Part shown: positions 1 through 8,517 of the stretch, one piece after another
Position numbering within the stretch: position 1 is the stretch's first letter
How the letters are laid out: each line of letters starts with the position of its first letter
NCBI RefSeq assembly: GCF_029201545.1
Contig: NZ_CP104007.1
Location: 2,142,501-2,206,500 of the forward strand
DNA: 64,000 nt
Direction: 5' to 3'
Source: Devosia sp. FJ2-5-3
GTDB lineage: Bacteria > Pseudomonadota > Alphaproteobacteria > Rhizobiales > Devosiaceae
Program-made: the position numbers and the translations under genes
Notes under the pieces: generated by a model
Told to the model about the DNA's origin: nothing
Databases searched by the model: none
Seen by the model: only the letters and a program-made list of their open reading frames with translations

Positions 1-572
1 ATCTCTCCGATCCCGATCATCCGGGCATGTTCGAGGGCAAGGCGGTGGTGTTCGATGGTCCGGAGGACTATCACCACCGAATCGATGATCCCTCGCTCGA
101 TATCGACGAGCACACGCTGCTGTTCATGCGTGGCGCGGGCCCGATCGGCTATCCGGGTGCGGCGGAAGTCGTCAACATGCGTCCGCCCGATTACCTCATC
201 AAGAAGGGCATCCATTCGCTGGCCTGTATCGGCGATGGTCGCCAGTCGGGTACTTCGGGTTCGCCCTCCATCCTCAATGCTTCCCCGGAAGCGGCTGCGG
301 GCGGAAATCTGGCTATCCTCAAGACCGGGGACCGGGTGCGCATCGACCTCAACAAGGGCGAGGCCGATATCCTGATTTCGAATGAGGAAATCGCCACCCG
401 TCGCGCCGCGCTTGAAGCTGATGGCGGCTACAAATTCCCCAAGCACCAGACGCCCTGGCAGGAAATCCAGCGCGGCCTCGTCGACCAGCTCGGCAACGGT
501 GCAATTCTCAAACCGGCCGAAAAATACCAGCGGATCGCGCAGACCGAGGGCATTCCGCGCGACAACCACTGA
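1..572 (+). CDS. IlvD/Edd family sugar-acid dehydratase, C-terminal part (5' end outside window)
   Basis: The reading frame is open from the first base and ends at TGA 570-572, so only about the last 190 residues are present. The visible motifs, [14 protein letters not shown] and the conserved [17 protein letters not shown] segment, are those of the C-terminal domain of the IlvD/Edd dehydratases. These Fe-S enzymes remove water from dihydroxy acids. The wording is closer to the pentonate dehydratases (L-arabinonate/D-xylonate type) than to IlvD of branched-chain amino-acid synthesis, because of the tail with [10 protein letters not shown] and the [14 protein letters not shown] ending. Which sugar acid is used cannot be read from this fragment. 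A strong terminator follows 20 bases after the stop, so it ends its transcription unit. Confidence 0.85.
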   Translation, partial: LSDPDHPGMFEGKAVVFDGPEDYHHRIDDPSLDIDEHTLLFMRGAGPIGYPGAAEVVNMRPPDYLIKKGIHSLACIGDGRQSGTSGSPSILNASPEAAAGGNLAILKTGDRVRIDLNKGEADILISNEEIATRRAALEADGGYKFPKHQTPWQEIQRGLVDQLGNGAILKPAEKYQRIAQTEGIPRDNH

Positions 573-591
573 CAAGGTTTTTTGCGTCTCA

Positions 592-622
592 CTCCCTCGC
601 CGCATGGCGGGGGAGTTTTTTA
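592..622 (+). terminator. Rho-independent terminator after the dehydratase
   Basis: A 10-bp stem (592-601 with 606-615, one G-T wobble) closes a GCAT loop. Six T residues follow directly. It lies 20 bases downstream of the dehydratase stop. Confidence 0.85.
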
Positions 623-732
623 TTGCCTCTCTCGTCCAAGGGCTTGCCGCTCAATGGGGCATGCCGAAGCGCCGCCCGGCTCCAGGGGAGCGTCGCGTGG
701 ACACGGTCGCGATGCCCTACGGGCACGGTGAA

Positions 733-782
733 AAGCGGCTTTCGCCCCGAATTGATAGAAATAGAAGAGGCGAAAGCCGCTT
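733..782. repeat. 14-bp perfect inverted repeat with 22-nt loop
   Basis: AAGCGGCTTTCGCC (733-746) is exactly mirrored by GGCGAAAGCCGCTT (769-782). No T-tract follows immediately. A run of six T lies about 12 bases further on (after 782), so it could be a weak terminator, a REP-like element or an mRNA 3' structure. No gene start is nearby. Confidence 0.7.
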
Positions 783-1040
783 CCCACGACCGGTTTTTTG
801 GGCGCATGCCTTGAGCGGCCCCCTTGCGGGTGGTGCTGGGTCCTGCGTCGAGGCATGACCCCGAAAGGCAGAACCGGCACCGGCCGGTGGTCGACATCCA
901 CGCCCCCGCCCAGGCGACCCCGTGCGGCCCGTCTCCCCGCCCGACGCTTCGTCGGCGCCGCGTGTTATCGGCGGGAACGGGGCAATGATGGCACGGGAAA
1001 ATGGGGACGGGGATAAGCGGGATATTTTTGGTTTGGAGAG

Positions 1041-1217
1041 GCCCCTCACCCCAACCCTCTCCCCGGAGGGGCGAGGGGGCGCAGGAGGGGATGGGCTTGG
1101 GGGAGGAGCTGTCAACCCCCGCGGTGTCATTCCCGCGTAAGCGGGAACCCCTGTTGGTGGGTGTTCAGTGATGAGAAACGGCGGCCCCGCTTTCGCGGGG
1201 ATGACGCGGTGGTGCGC
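1041..1217. repeat. Composite repeat, unit 1 (CCCTCACCCC element plus GTCATTCCCG element)
   Basis: The unit starts with a CCCCTCACCCC / CCCTCTCCCC-GGGGCGAGGG hairpin block (about 1041-1095). It continues with a GTCATTCCCGCG...GCGGGGATGAC palindromic element (1126-1205) and ends in GGTGGTGCGCTGGAAGA. The same order and the same 3' flank recur in unit 2 about 260 bases downstream, which points to a segmental duplication. Both blocks are of the dispersed-repeat kind common in proteobacterial intergenic DNA. Confidence 0.75.
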
Positions 1218-1328
1218 TGGAAGACGTGGTGTTCGGGCGAAATGGATTGCCCGGACGAGCCGGGCGATGACGGTGGAGCGAGGGCGCGCAACGCCTAGGC
1301 AGCGAGCTGATTGGCCGATAGCGAGGGC

Positions 1329-1477
1329 CCCCTCACCCCGGCCCTCTCCCCGAAGGGGCGAGGGGGCGCAGGAGGGGAGGGATCCCCACAATGTCATTCC
1401 CGCGAAAGCGGGAACCCCGGTTTGCCTGGAGGGAAAACGGAGGTCCCCGCTTTCGCGGGGATGACATGGTGGTGCGC
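1329..1477. repeat. Composite repeat, unit 2
   Basis: Second copy of the unit at 1041. The CCCCCTCACCCC hairpin block lies at about 1329-1381 and the GTCATTCCCGCGAAAGCGGG element at 1393-1465. The 3' flank GGTGGTGCGCTGGAAGA is shared with unit 1. Each arm of the GTCATTCCCG element folds on itself (CCCGC-GAAA-GCGGG) and also pairs with the other arm. Confidence 0.75.
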
Positions 1478-1563
1478 TGGAAGATGGCATGTCGCGGCAC
1501 CGAAAATAGGGCGTTGGAAACAACTGGATAGGTGATCCAGCGCGCGCCCCGGGATTACCTTGG

Positions 1564-1953
1564 CTATGTGATTTTGGGGAACGCGCTGAGGTGTTCGTGG
1601 CGGATGCGCCAGCCGTCCTGGTCACGGCCAAGGACCGTCGTGCCGCGACCGCTGCCTTGGGCGGGCTGGCCGTCGACCGTGGCGCGCCAGCGGAAGGTGT
1701 AGGTACAACTGGCAGCCTTGTCGCCAATGGCAGTCCAGTTGAGATCCTCAAGCCAGTAGGTTTCGTCGGCAAGCTTGCGCCAGGTCGCTTCGAACGCGGC
1801 GCGTGCCGCGGCGACGCCGGCGTGGGTGCCCGAGCTGAACCAGAATGTTGCGTCGGGATCGATGAGCGGCACGAGCAGGGAAAAGTCGTGCCGGTTGATG
1901 AGCTCGGCATAGCGCGCCATCACCGTTTCCGGTGAGGCGCGGTCCGAGGACAT
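1564..1953 (-). CDS. NTF2-like / DUF4440-type small protein
   Basis: A 129-residue protein with the size and pattern of the NTF2-like (SnoaL/DUF4440) cone fold. An N-terminal helix (VMARYAELINRHDFSLL) precedes a PLIDPDATFWF strand, and the end has paired strands with a W-R-I-R-H-E-H motif. Members are small pocket proteins, sometimes isomerases or binding proteins; no catalytic set is recognisable, so function is unknown. The ATG (1951-1953) overlaps the lexA stop by one base, so it is probably cotranscribed with lexA and under SOS control. That would be unusual for this family and is an inference from position only. Confidence 0.75.
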   Translation of the reverse strand: MSSDRASPETVMARYAELINRHDFSLLVPLIDPDATFWFSSGTHAGVAAARAAFEATWRKLADETYWLEDLNWTAIGDKAASCTYTFRWRATVDGQPAQGSGRGTTVLGRDQDGWRIRHEHLSAFPKIT

Positions 1954-2660
1954 CAGTATTTCCGCAAGAGGCCGACGAGCCGGCCCTGGACCTTCACACG
2001 GTCGGGCGGGAAAATGCGGGTTTCGTAGGCCGGATTGGCGGCTTCGAGCGCTATCGTATTGCCCTTGCGACGGAGGCGCTTGAGGGTCGCTTCCTCGTCA
2101 TCCACCAGGGCAACCACGATCTCGCCGGTCGAGGCAACATCCTGCTTCTTGATGAGCACGGTGTCTCCATCGAATATGCCGGCGTCGATCATGGAATCGC
2201 CGCGCACTTCGAGAGCGTAGTGCTCGCCGGGCCCGAGCATTTCAGGTGGAACGGCAATGGTGTGGGAGTGGGTCTGGATCGCCTCGATCGGCGTACCGGC
2301 GGCGATACGGCCCATGACCGGGATCGAAATCGGGCGAGCATAGTCGTCAGTGCTGCGCGAGGGGGGCGAGGCGACCTTGCCCAGATTGCCCTCGATGACT
2401 TCGGGCTCGAAGCGCACCTTCCGGCCGCCAAGCGAGGGGTTCATCGAATCGGGCAGCTTCACCACTTCGAGTGCACGGGCCCGATTGGGCAGGCGCCGGA
2501 TGAAACCACGTTCTTCGAGGGCGGTGATCAGCCGATGGATTCCCGATTTCGAAGCAAGATCAAGGGCGTCCTTCATCTCGTCAAAGGAGGGCGGAATGCC
2601 GGATTCCTTCATCCGCTCATGGATGAACATCAGCAATTCGTGTTGTTTGCGCGTCAGCAT
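1953..2660 (-). CDS. lexA: LexA repressor, SOS regulator
   Basis: A 235-residue LexA of the alphaproteobacterial type. An N-terminal winged helix (about residues 1-65, opening [10 protein letters not shown]) binds DNA. A linker carries the Ala121-Gly122 cleavage bond in GRIAAGTPI. The S24 peptidase domain has the catalytic Ser156 (GDSMIDAG) and Lys194 (ATLKRL). RecA filaments trigger self-cleavage, which derepresses DNA-repair genes. Two LexA boxes lie 23-62 bases upstream of its ATG, so the gene is very likely autoregulated. moeA ends just upstream, but the promoter sits between them, so lexA is an independent unit together with the NTF2-like gene. Confidence 0.97.
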   Translation of the reverse strand: MLTRKQHELLMFIHERMKESGIPPSFDEMKDALDLASKSGIHRLITALEERGFIRRLPNRARALEVVKLPDSMNPSLGGRKVRFEPEVIEGNLGKVASPPSRSTDDYARPISIPVMGRIAAGTPIEAIQTHSHTIAVPPEMLGPGEHYALEVRGDSMIDAGIFDGDTVLIKKQDVASTGEIVVALVDDEEATLKRLRRKGNTIALEAANPAYETRIFPPDRVKVQGRLVGLLRKY

Positions 2661-2682
2661 TTGCCCCTTGACCCCAGAATCG

Positions 2683-2722
2683 GAACATAGACGGAACGAC
2701 CATACGCGTTCCGTCTATGTTC
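2683..2722. promoter_or_regulatory. Twin LexA operators (SOS boxes) upstream of lexA
   Basis: GAACATAGACGGAAC (2683-2697) and its exact inverse GTTCCGTCTATGTTC (2708-2722) both fit the alphaproteobacterial GTTC-N7-GTTC box. They are mirror images separated by 10 bases. They lie directly upstream of lexA. Confidence 0.9.
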
Positions 2723-2746
2723 TGCAAGAGTCCCTAAAAAGTGGCT

Positions 2747-3943
2747 CTAGTTTATGGGGAGGGCGTCGACCAGCGCGCCGATGGGCTGACCGGGATCATG
2801 TTCGGGCTGGACGATCAACATGTCTGCCTGCGCGAGGGACGAGGTATGGCCGCTATCGGTCTGGGCACTCGGCATCAGAGCCGGGCCGGTTTCCGTGTGC
2901 ACCAGATGGGCGCGCATGAAATGGCGGCGGGCGCTGTTGGGCGGCGTCGGCGCGAGGAGGGGCAGGCGCCAGAAGTGCGGCTCCGCCTGGCCCAGCCAGC
3001 GGCGCAGGGCCGGGAGGATGAAGACGATGGCCGTGACCATCGCCGAGACGGGATTGCCGGGCAGGCCGAAAACCAGGGTTTTTCCGCGCGTGCCGAACAT
3101 CAGCGGCTTGCCCGGGCGCATATTGATGCGCCAGAAATCGAGGGTCACGCCCAGATCTTTGAGGACATCCTGCACGAGATCATGCTCGCCGACGCTGGCG
3201 CCGCCAGTGGTGACGAGAATATCGGGTTCGTCAGCGAAGGCGAGGGCGAGTGTACCGCGGAGCAGGTCGACCCGGTCGGGCACGATGCCGAGATTTGCTA
3301 TCTGGTCGGCATAGGGCGCGAAGAGCGGCGCAAGGCCAAAACTGTTGGAGGCGACGATCTGGTCCGGGCCAAGCGGCGTGCCGGGGATGACGAGTTCATC
3401 GCCGGTGGCGAGAAGCGCGATGCGCGGGCGGCGGGCGACGGCAAGCGAGCCGCAATTGGCCGCAGCGGCGACAGCGATCTGCATGGGCAGAAGGCGCGTG
3501 CCGGGCTCGACGAGGGTGTCGCCGGTGGTGAAATCATTGCCGCGGGGACGAATGGAGTGGCCGAGGCGGGCAGGGGCGGTGAAGCGCACCCTGTCACCTT
3601 CGCGGATGGCCTCTTCCTGCATGATGACCATATCGGCGCCGGGCGGGACGGGCGCGCCGGTGAAGATGCGGATGGCCTGGCAGGGGCCAACCGACCCGGC
3701 AAAACCGGCGCCGGCCTGTGAGGTGCCGACGACGTCGAGCCATTGATCGGGCGCCACATCGGCGGCGCGGAGGGCATAGCCGTCCATGGCGCTGGCGTCG
3801 AAGGGTGGTTGGTCGTGCTGGGCGATGATCGGGGCGGCGAGAACGCGTCCGGCGGCGGCCGAGAGGTCGACCGTTTCGGGCACGATCTCGGGCACGCGGG
3901 CCAGAATGGCGGCGAGGGCGTCTTCGACCGGCAGCAGGCTCAT
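2747..3943 (-). CDS. moeA: Molybdopterin molybdenumtransferase MoeA
   Basis: A 398-residue MoeA that inserts molybdate into adenylylated molybdopterin to give molybdenum cofactor. Visible are the opening MSLLPVEDALAAILARV, the PPFDASAMDGYA motif, IFTGAPVPPGAD, LLATGDEL, the MogA-like TTGGASVGEHD loop and FGLPGNPVSA. The ATG at 3941-3943 overlaps the moaC stop in an ATGA. The frame stays open much further upstream, but that part is antisense-like low-complexity residue composition, so the internal start was chosen. It is the last gene of the trp-moa operon. Confidence 0.95.
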   Translation of the reverse strand: MSLLPVEDALAAILARVPEIVPETVDLSAAAGRVLAAPIIAQHDQPPFDASAMDGYALRAADVAPDQWLDVVGTSQAGAGFAGSVGPCQAIRIFTGAPVPPGADMVIMQEEAIREGDRVRFTAPARLGHSIRPRGNDFTTGDTLVEPGTRLLPMQIAVAAAANCGSLAVARRPRIALLATGDELVIPGTPLGPDQIVASNSFGLAPLFAPYADQIANLGIVPDRVDLLRGTLALAFADEPDILVTTGGASVGEHDLVQDVLKDLGVTLDFWRINMRPGKPLMFGTRGKTLVFGLPGNPVSAMVTAIVFILPALRRWLGQAEPHFWRLPLLAPTPPNSARRHFMRAHLVHTETGPALMPSAQTDSGHTSSLAQADMLIVQPEHDPGQPIGALVDALPIN

Positions 3944-4422
3944 GGCGCGCGCCGGAAATCGCCGGATTTTCCGCCGGATTTTTCGACGAGGCACATATCG
4001 GTCACGACCATTGCCCGGTCGATGGCCTTGGCCATGTCGTAAAGGGTCAGCGCAGCGGTCGAAGCGGCGACGAGGGCTTCCATCTCCACCCCGGTCTGCC
4101 CAGTGGTTTCGGCCGTGGCGAGAATGAAGATGGTGGCTTCGCCATCGCGCTCGATCTCGACGCTGACCTTGGTCAGTGGAATGGGATGGCAGAGCGGGAT
4201 CAGTTCGGAGGTTTTCTTGGCGGCCATGATCCCGGCAATGCGGGCGACGGCGAGGGCGTCGCCTTTTTGGAGGCTCCCGCCCATGATGGTGGCGATGGTT
4301 TCTGCCTCGCCGGTGAGGCGCGCCTGCGCCACGGCCCGACGCCTGGTGACGGCCTTTTCGCCGATATCGACGATATGGGCCTGTCCCTTGGCATCGAGGT
4401 GGGTGAGGCGCTGGTCGCTCAT
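3940..4422 (-). CDS. moaC: Cyclic pyranopterin monophosphate synthase MoaC
   Basis: A 160-residue MoaC, second step of molybdenum cofactor synthesis after MoaA. The opening LTHLDAKGQAHIVDIGEKAVTRR, the AKKTSELIPLCHPIPL segment and TGVEMEALVAAS with the DMAKAIDRAM helix are diagnostic. The ATG (4420-4422) overlaps the trpC stop by one base and its own stop overlaps the moeA start, so translation is coupled through this end of the operon. Confidence 0.96.
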   Translation of the reverse strand: MSDQRLTHLDAKGQAHIVDIGEKAVTRRRAVAQARLTGEAETIATIMGGSLQKGDALAVARIAGIMAAKKTSELIPLCHPIPLTKVSVEIERDGEATIFILATAETTGQTGVEMEALVAASTAALTLYDMAKAIDRAMVVTDMCLVEKSGGKSGDFRRAP

Positions 4423-5234
4423 CAGAGGGCTGCCACGCTGGCGCCGTGGAGCAGGGTACGCGTGGCCGCGACAACATCGTCCTGGCGCATCAGGCTTTCG
4501 CCGACGAGGAAGGTGCCGATTCCGGCTTTCTCCTCCAGCATGCGGACATGCTCGTGGGTCATGATCCCGCTCTCGCTGACCAGGGTAACATGGTCCGGCA
4601 GGCCGGTGGCGAGCGCGATGGAGGTGTCCAGCGAAGTTTCGAAGGTGCGCAGATTGCGGTTGTTGATGCCGATGAATTCCGCATCCAGTGCCAGGGCGCG
4701 GTCCATTTCCTCGCGGTCGTGGACTTCGACCAGCGCATCCATGCCCCATTCCTTGGCGGAATCGAGAAGGTAGCGGGCCATCTCGTCATCGACGGCGGCG
4801 AGAATGATAAGAATGCAGTCGGCGCCCCAGGCGCGGGCCTCGGCGACCTGATAGGTCTCGAAGAGGAAATCCTTGCGCAGGGCCGGCAGATTGGTGGCGG
4901 CGCGAGCCTCTTTGAGATAGTCGGGCGAGCCCTGAAAGCTCGGGCGATCGGTGAGGACGGAGAGGCAGGCGGCGCCCGCGGTCTCATAATCCCTGGCAAT
5001 CTGGGCGGGGTTGAAATCGGCGCGGATCAGGCCCTTGGAGGGGCTGGCCTTTTTCACTTCGGCGATGAGGGCATAGTCGCCAGCGGCGCGCTTGGCCTTG
5101 ATGGCGTTGAGAAAGCCGCGCGGGGCAGGCTGGTCGTGGGCGGCGGCCACCACTTCGGCCCATGGGCGGGCGGCCTTGGCGGCGGCGATTTCCTCGCGCT
5201 TATAGGCTTCGATCTGCTTGAGAATATCGGTCAT
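4422..5234 (-). CDS. trpC: Indole-3-glycerol-phosphate synthase
   Basis: A 270-residue single-function TrpC that closes the indole ring from CdRP in tryptophan synthesis. The TIM-barrel signature is complete: [13 protein letters not shown] near the start, [36 protein letters not shown] and LVSESGI. The start ATG overlaps the trpD stop (ATGA at 5231-5234). No TrpF fusion is present, as usual in rhizobia. Confidence 0.97.
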   Translation of the reverse strand: MTDILKQIEAYKREEIAAAKAARPWAEVVAAAHDQPAPRGFLNAIKAKRAAGDYALIAEVKKASPSKGLIRADFNPAQIARDYETAGAACLSVLTDRPSFQGSPDYLKEARAATNLPALRKDFLFETYQVAEARAWGADCILIILAAVDDEMARYLLDSAKEWGMDALVEVHDREEMDRALALDAEFIGINNRNLRTFETSLDTSIALATGLPDHVTLVSESGIMTHEHVRMLEEKAGIGTFLVGESLMRQDDVVAATRTLLHGASVAAL

Positions 5235-6250
5235 GAAGTTTGTCCGTTGGAAACGGCCACCAACTTGGCCAGGGTGTGCTTTGCGGCGCCGCTATCGAGC
5301 GCGGCAGCGGCCATTTCGGCGCCTTCCTTGAGAGAGGTGGCGCGCTCGGCGACGATGAGGGCCGCGGCGGCGTTGAGCAGCACGATGTCGCGATACCCGC
5401 CCGGTGCGCCGTCGAAGAGGTCGTGAATGGCCTGGGCGTTCTCTTCGGGGGTGCCGCCGAGAATGTCCTTGAGTTCATAACGCTTTAGACCGGCTTCTTC
5501 GGGGGTTACCTCGAAGCTGCGGAGGTCGCCATTGGCGATCTGGGCGACAAAGCTGGGGCCGGTGACGGTGAGCTCGTCGAGACCATCGCTGCCGTGCACA
5601 ACCCAGGCCTTGATGGCCCGGTTGGCGAGGAGCGCGGCGGCAACCGGCTCCACCCATTGCTGGTCGTAGACGCCCAGCACATAGCGGCGAACGCTGGCCG
5701 GGTTGGACTGTGGACCGAGCAGATTGAACATGGTGCGCACGCCCAGTTCGGTGCGCGTGGGGCCGACATATTTCATCGCCGGGTGATGGGAGGGCGCGAA
5801 CATGAAGCCGATATTGGCCTCGCGGATCGTCCTGGCGATACCGGGCGGGTCGAGGTCGAGTTTTACGCCCAGGGCTTCGAGGGCCTGCGACGAACCGGAT
5901 TTCGACGACAGCGCGCGGTTGCCATGCTTGGCCACGGGCACGCCCATGGAGGCGACGAGGATCGAGGCGGCCGTCGAAATGTTCAGCGTACCGACGCCGT
6001 CGCCGCCGGTGCCGACGATGTCGACAGCGTCTTCGGGGGCGTCGACCGGGATCATCTTTTCGCGCATGATCGAGACGGCAGCGGCGATTTCACCGACGCT
6101 TTCGCCCTTGAGACGCATGCCCATGAGGAAGGCGCCGATCTGGCTGGGCGTGGCCTCGCCGGACATGATGATGCGCATGACGCCGCGCATTTCCTCGCCG
6201 GTTAGGTCACGGCGCTCGGAGATCTTGTGGAGGGCTTGCTTGATATCCAT
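5231..6250 (-). CDS. trpD: Anthranilate phosphoribosyltransferase
   Basis: A 339-residue TrpD that joins anthranilate to PRPP. The PRPP-binding glycine loop [14 protein letters not shown] and the [14 protein letters not shown] segment are intact, followed by [19 protein letters not shown] and [11 protein letters not shown]. The length is normal for the family. It overlaps trpC downstream by four bases and its ATG shares a base with the trpG stop. Confidence 0.97.
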   Translation of the reverse strand: MDIKQALHKISERRDLTGEEMRGVMRIIMSGEATPSQIGAFLMGMRLKGESVGEIAAAVSIMREKMIPVDAPEDAVDIVGTGGDGVGTLNISTAASILVASMGVPVAKHGNRALSSKSGSSQALEALGVKLDLDPPGIARTIREANIGFMFAPSHHPAMKYVGPTRTELGVRTMFNLLGPQSNPASVRRYVLGVYDQQWVEPVAAALLANRAIKAWVVHGSDGLDELTVTGPSFVAQIANGDLRSFEVTPEEAGLKRYELKDILGGTPEENAQAIHDLFDGAPGGYRDIVLLNAAAALIVAERATSLKEGAEMAAAALDSGAAKHTLAKLVAVSNGQTS

Positions 6251-6849
6251 CAGGCGGCCTTCTTTCCGGTGAAGTCGCGGGCGATGTTGAGGAAATTCTG
6301 CAGAAGCGCGTGGCCGTTTTCGCTGGCGATGCTCTCAGGGTGAAACTGCACGCCGTGGACTGGCAGGGTCTTGTGCTGCATGCCCATGATGAGGCCGTCG
6401 TCAGTCGTGGCCGTCACTTCGAGCGTATCGGGCAGGGTTTCGCGTCTGACGATGAGGCTGTGGTAGCGCGTCGCTTCAAAGCCGGCGTTGAGGCCGCGGA
6501 AGAGGCCCTTGCCGGTGTGGTTGATCTTGCTGGTCTTGCCATGCACGAGATGCGGCGCGCGGATAACGTCGCCGCCCAGGGCCTGGCCGATGGCCTGATG
6601 GCCGAGGCAGACGCCGAGGATCGGGATTTCGGCCTTGAAGCGGTCGATCACGGCAAGGCAGATGCCGGCCTCGTTGGGCGTGCAGGGGCCGGGCGACAGG
6701 ACGATGGCCTCGGGCGCCATGGCGGCGATCTCTTCGAGGGTGATCTTATCATTGCGGCGCACGGTCATTTCCGCGCCCAGCTCGCCCAAGAAGTGGACGA
6801 GATTGTAGGTAAAGCTGTCGTAATTATCGATGACGAGGGTCTTGGTCAT
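6250..6849 (-). CDS. trpG: Anthranilate synthase component II (glutamine amidotransferase)
   Basis: A 199-residue TrpG. It releases ammonia from glutamine for TrpE. The start [18 protein letters not shown] at 6849 matches the family exactly. The catalytic Cys is in [11 protein letters not shown] and the His-Glu pair in VQFHPESI. The frame continues upstream without a stop for 37 codons, but those codons run through a palindromic repeat (6875-6958), so the longer start was rejected. About 130 bases including that repeat separate it from trpE. Confidence 0.96.
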   Translation of the reverse strand: MTKTLVIDNYDSFTYNLVHFLGELGAEMTVRRNDKITLEEIAAMAPEAIVLSPGPCTPNEAGICLAVIDRFKAEIPILGVCLGHQAIGQALGGDVIRAPHLVHGKTSKINHTGKGLFRGLNAGFEATRYHSLIVRRETLPDTLEVTATTDDGLIMGMQHKTLPVHGVQFHPESIASENGHALLQNFLNIARDFTGKKAA

Positions 6850-6874
6850 TTCTGGCCTGTTTTCTAACCACGGG

Positions 6875-6958
6875 GTCATTCCCGCGAACGCGGGAACCTC
6901 TGTTTCAGAGTTGACCTCGCCATCGAAAAACGGAGGTCCCCGCTTTCGCGGGAATGAC
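6875..6958. repeat. GTCATTCCCGCG palindromic element inside the trp operon
   Basis: The left arm GTCATTCCCGCGAACGCGGG and the right arm CCCGCTTTCGCGGGAATGAC flank about 40 variable bases. The element lies between trpE and trpG. It could form a strong hairpin in the operon mRNA and lower or stabilise expression of downstream genes (inference). Confidence 0.85.
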
Positions 6959-6978
6959 ATTGTGTGTGTTCAAAGCGC

Positions 6979-8487
6979 TCATTGCCCCACTCCTGCCTCG
7001 CCAGCATAGCGTAGCGCTTCTTCGGCGGCGCTGAAAAGGGCGCGTGCCTTGTTCTCGCATTCGAGCTGCTCGAGGTCGGGCACGCTGTCGGCGACGATGC
7101 CGGCGCCGGACTGCACATAGAGCTTGCCGTCCTTGACGATGCCGGTGCGCAGCACGATGCAGGTGTCCATCGTCCCGTCGGCGCCAAAATAGCCTACGCA
7201 ACCGCCATAGATGCCGCGGCGTGACTTTTCGAGCTCGTCGATGATCTCCATCGCCCGCACCTTCGGGGCGCCCGAAACGGTGCCGGCCGGAAAGCCTGCC
7301 GAGAGCGCGTCGACGAAGTCATATTGCGGATCGAGCACACCAACCACGTTGGAAACGATGTGCATGACGTGCGAATAATATTCGAGGAAGAACTTGTCGG
7401 TGACTTTGACGGTCCCCGTCTTGGCGACACGGCCGACATCGTTGCGCCCGAGATCGAGCAGCATGAGGTGTTCGGCCAGTTCCTTGGGATCGCTGAGCAG
7501 TTCCTCGGCCAGTTCCTTGTCGCGGGTCGGCGTCGCGCCGCGCTTGCGGGTGCCGGCGATGGGACGGATGGTCACGTCGCCATCCTGCACCCGCACCAGG
7601 ATTTCCGGGCTCGATCCCGCCACGGCAAAGCCGCCGAAGTCGAGGAAATACATGTAGGGGCTGGGGTTGGTCCGGCGCAGGGCGCGGTAGAGCGCGGTCG
7701 GCGGCAGGGTGAAGTCGGCCGAGAAGCGCTGGCTCAGGACGACCTGGAAAATATCGCCGGCGGTGATGTAGTCCTTGGCCTTGGCCACCATGCCGAAATA
7801 GTCGTCGCGGCTGGTGTTGCTGGTAACATTGATGGCCTCGAGATCGGGCAGGGCGGCCGTTGCCGGCATAGCCTGGCCGAGCCGGGCGATGGCGTCATCG
7901 ATCCGTGCTTCCGCCGCTTCCTGCGCCTGACGGGCCGAGACGCCGTCCCGCACATAGGCGGGCGCCGTGAGATAGAGCTCGTCCTTGACCGTGTCGAACA
8001 CGGCCAGAAGCGAGGGACGCATGAGCACCGCCTCGGGCGTGCCCATCTCGTCCGGCTTGTCGGTGGGCAGCACTTCCATGTACCGCACCATCTCGTAGCC
8101 GAGATAGCCGTAGATGCCTGCAGACTGGGGCGGCAGCCCCTCGGGCATGTCGATCTTGCTTTCCGCCACCAGGGCGCGCAGCGCGTCGAGCGGCATGGCA
8201 TCGACTTGCTCGAAGGCATCCGGCGCAATCTGGGCCGACCGGTTGATCAGGGCCTTGCCGTCTTCCACCTTGAGGATGAGGTCGGGCAGGAGGCCGATGA
8301 TCGAATAGCGCCCGCGTGTCGTCCCGTCCTGCACGCTTTCCAGAAGGAAAGAATGCGTCCGGCCCTGGGCGAGCTTGAGATAGGTGCCGATGGGCGTTTC
8401 CAGATCAGCCACGATGCGACGCCAGACGATCTGCGATTTGCCGGCCTGGTATTGCTCTGCAAAGCGCTTGGAAAAGTCGTCGCCCAT
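6979..8487 (-). CDS. trpE: Anthranilate synthase component I
   Basis: A 502-residue TrpE that makes anthranilate from chorismate with TrpG. The N-terminal part holds LLESVQDGTTRGRYSIIG, where the feedback-inhibition LLES motif is visible. The C-terminal chorismate-binding domain has AGDIFQVVLSQRF, the SPEILVR and PIAGTRKRG segments, and FPAGTVSGAPKVRAMEII. The gene starts 30 bases after the upstream isomerase gene, too close for a Trp leader peptide or attenuator, so none was called. TrpE and TrpG are separate here, unlike the fused TrpEG of some rhizobia. Confidence 0.97.
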   Translation of the reverse strand: MGDDFSKRFAEQYQAGKSQIVWRRIVADLETPIGTYLKLAQGRTHSFLLESVQDGTTRGRYSIIGLLPDLILKVEDGKALINRSAQIAPDAFEQVDAMPLDALRALVAESKIDMPEGLPPQSAGIYGYLGYEMVRYMEVLPTDKPDEMGTPEAVLMRPSLLAVFDTVKDELYLTAPAYVRDGVSARQAQEAAEARIDDAIARLGQAMPATAALPDLEAINVTSNTSRDDYFGMVAKAKDYITAGDIFQVVLSQRFSADFTLPPTALYRALRRTNPSPYMYFLDFGGFAVAGSSPEILVRVQDGDVTIRPIAGTRKRGATPTRDKELAEELLSDPKELAEHLMLLDLGRNDVGRVAKTGTVKVTDKFFLEYYSHVMHIVSNVVGVLDPQYDFVDALSAGFPAGTVSGAPKVRAMEIIDELEKSRRGIYGGCVGYFGADGTMDTCIVLRTGIVKDGKLYVQSGAGIVADSVPDLEQLECENKARALFSAAEEALRYAGEAGVGQ

Positions 8488-8517
8488 CGTGTCTGGTTCC
8501 GGTTAAGTTTAGGAGTG

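Larger units (their letters stand above)
623..1563. other. Gene-free, repeat-rich intergenic region
   Basis: About 940 bases with no credible gene. Frames here are long only because of GC content; they lack ribosome sites and run through palindromes. The stretch holds a 14-bp inverted repeat (733-782) and two copies of a composite repeat (1041-1217 and 1329-1477). No terminator was recognised for the minus-strand NTF2-like gene that ends at 1564. Confidence 0.7.

Noticed and set aside
589..1020. Small overlapping frames on both strands as genes
   Set aside because: They run through a terminator and inverted repeat, have no ribosome sites and show Arg/Pro/Gly-rich shadow composition.
1041..1477. 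Repeated blocks considered as a CRISPR array
   Set aside because: Only two large imperfect units with palindromic arms and no regular 25-40 base spacers. No cas genes are nearby.
3944..4477. Longer moeA start reaching into moaC and trpC
   Set aside because: The extension is out-of-frame moaC sequence. The real MoeA opening MSLLPVEDAL overlaps moaC as ATGA.
6850..6960. Longer trpG start extending upstream
   Set aside because: The extra codons translate the palindromic repeat (residues such as FPRKRGPP and VPAFAGMTP). The conserved TrpG start [13 protein letters not shown] is at 6849.
8488..8517. Tryptophan attenuator before trpE
   Set aside because: Only 30 bases separate trpE from the upstream gene. 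No leader peptide with Trp codons or alternative stems fits.
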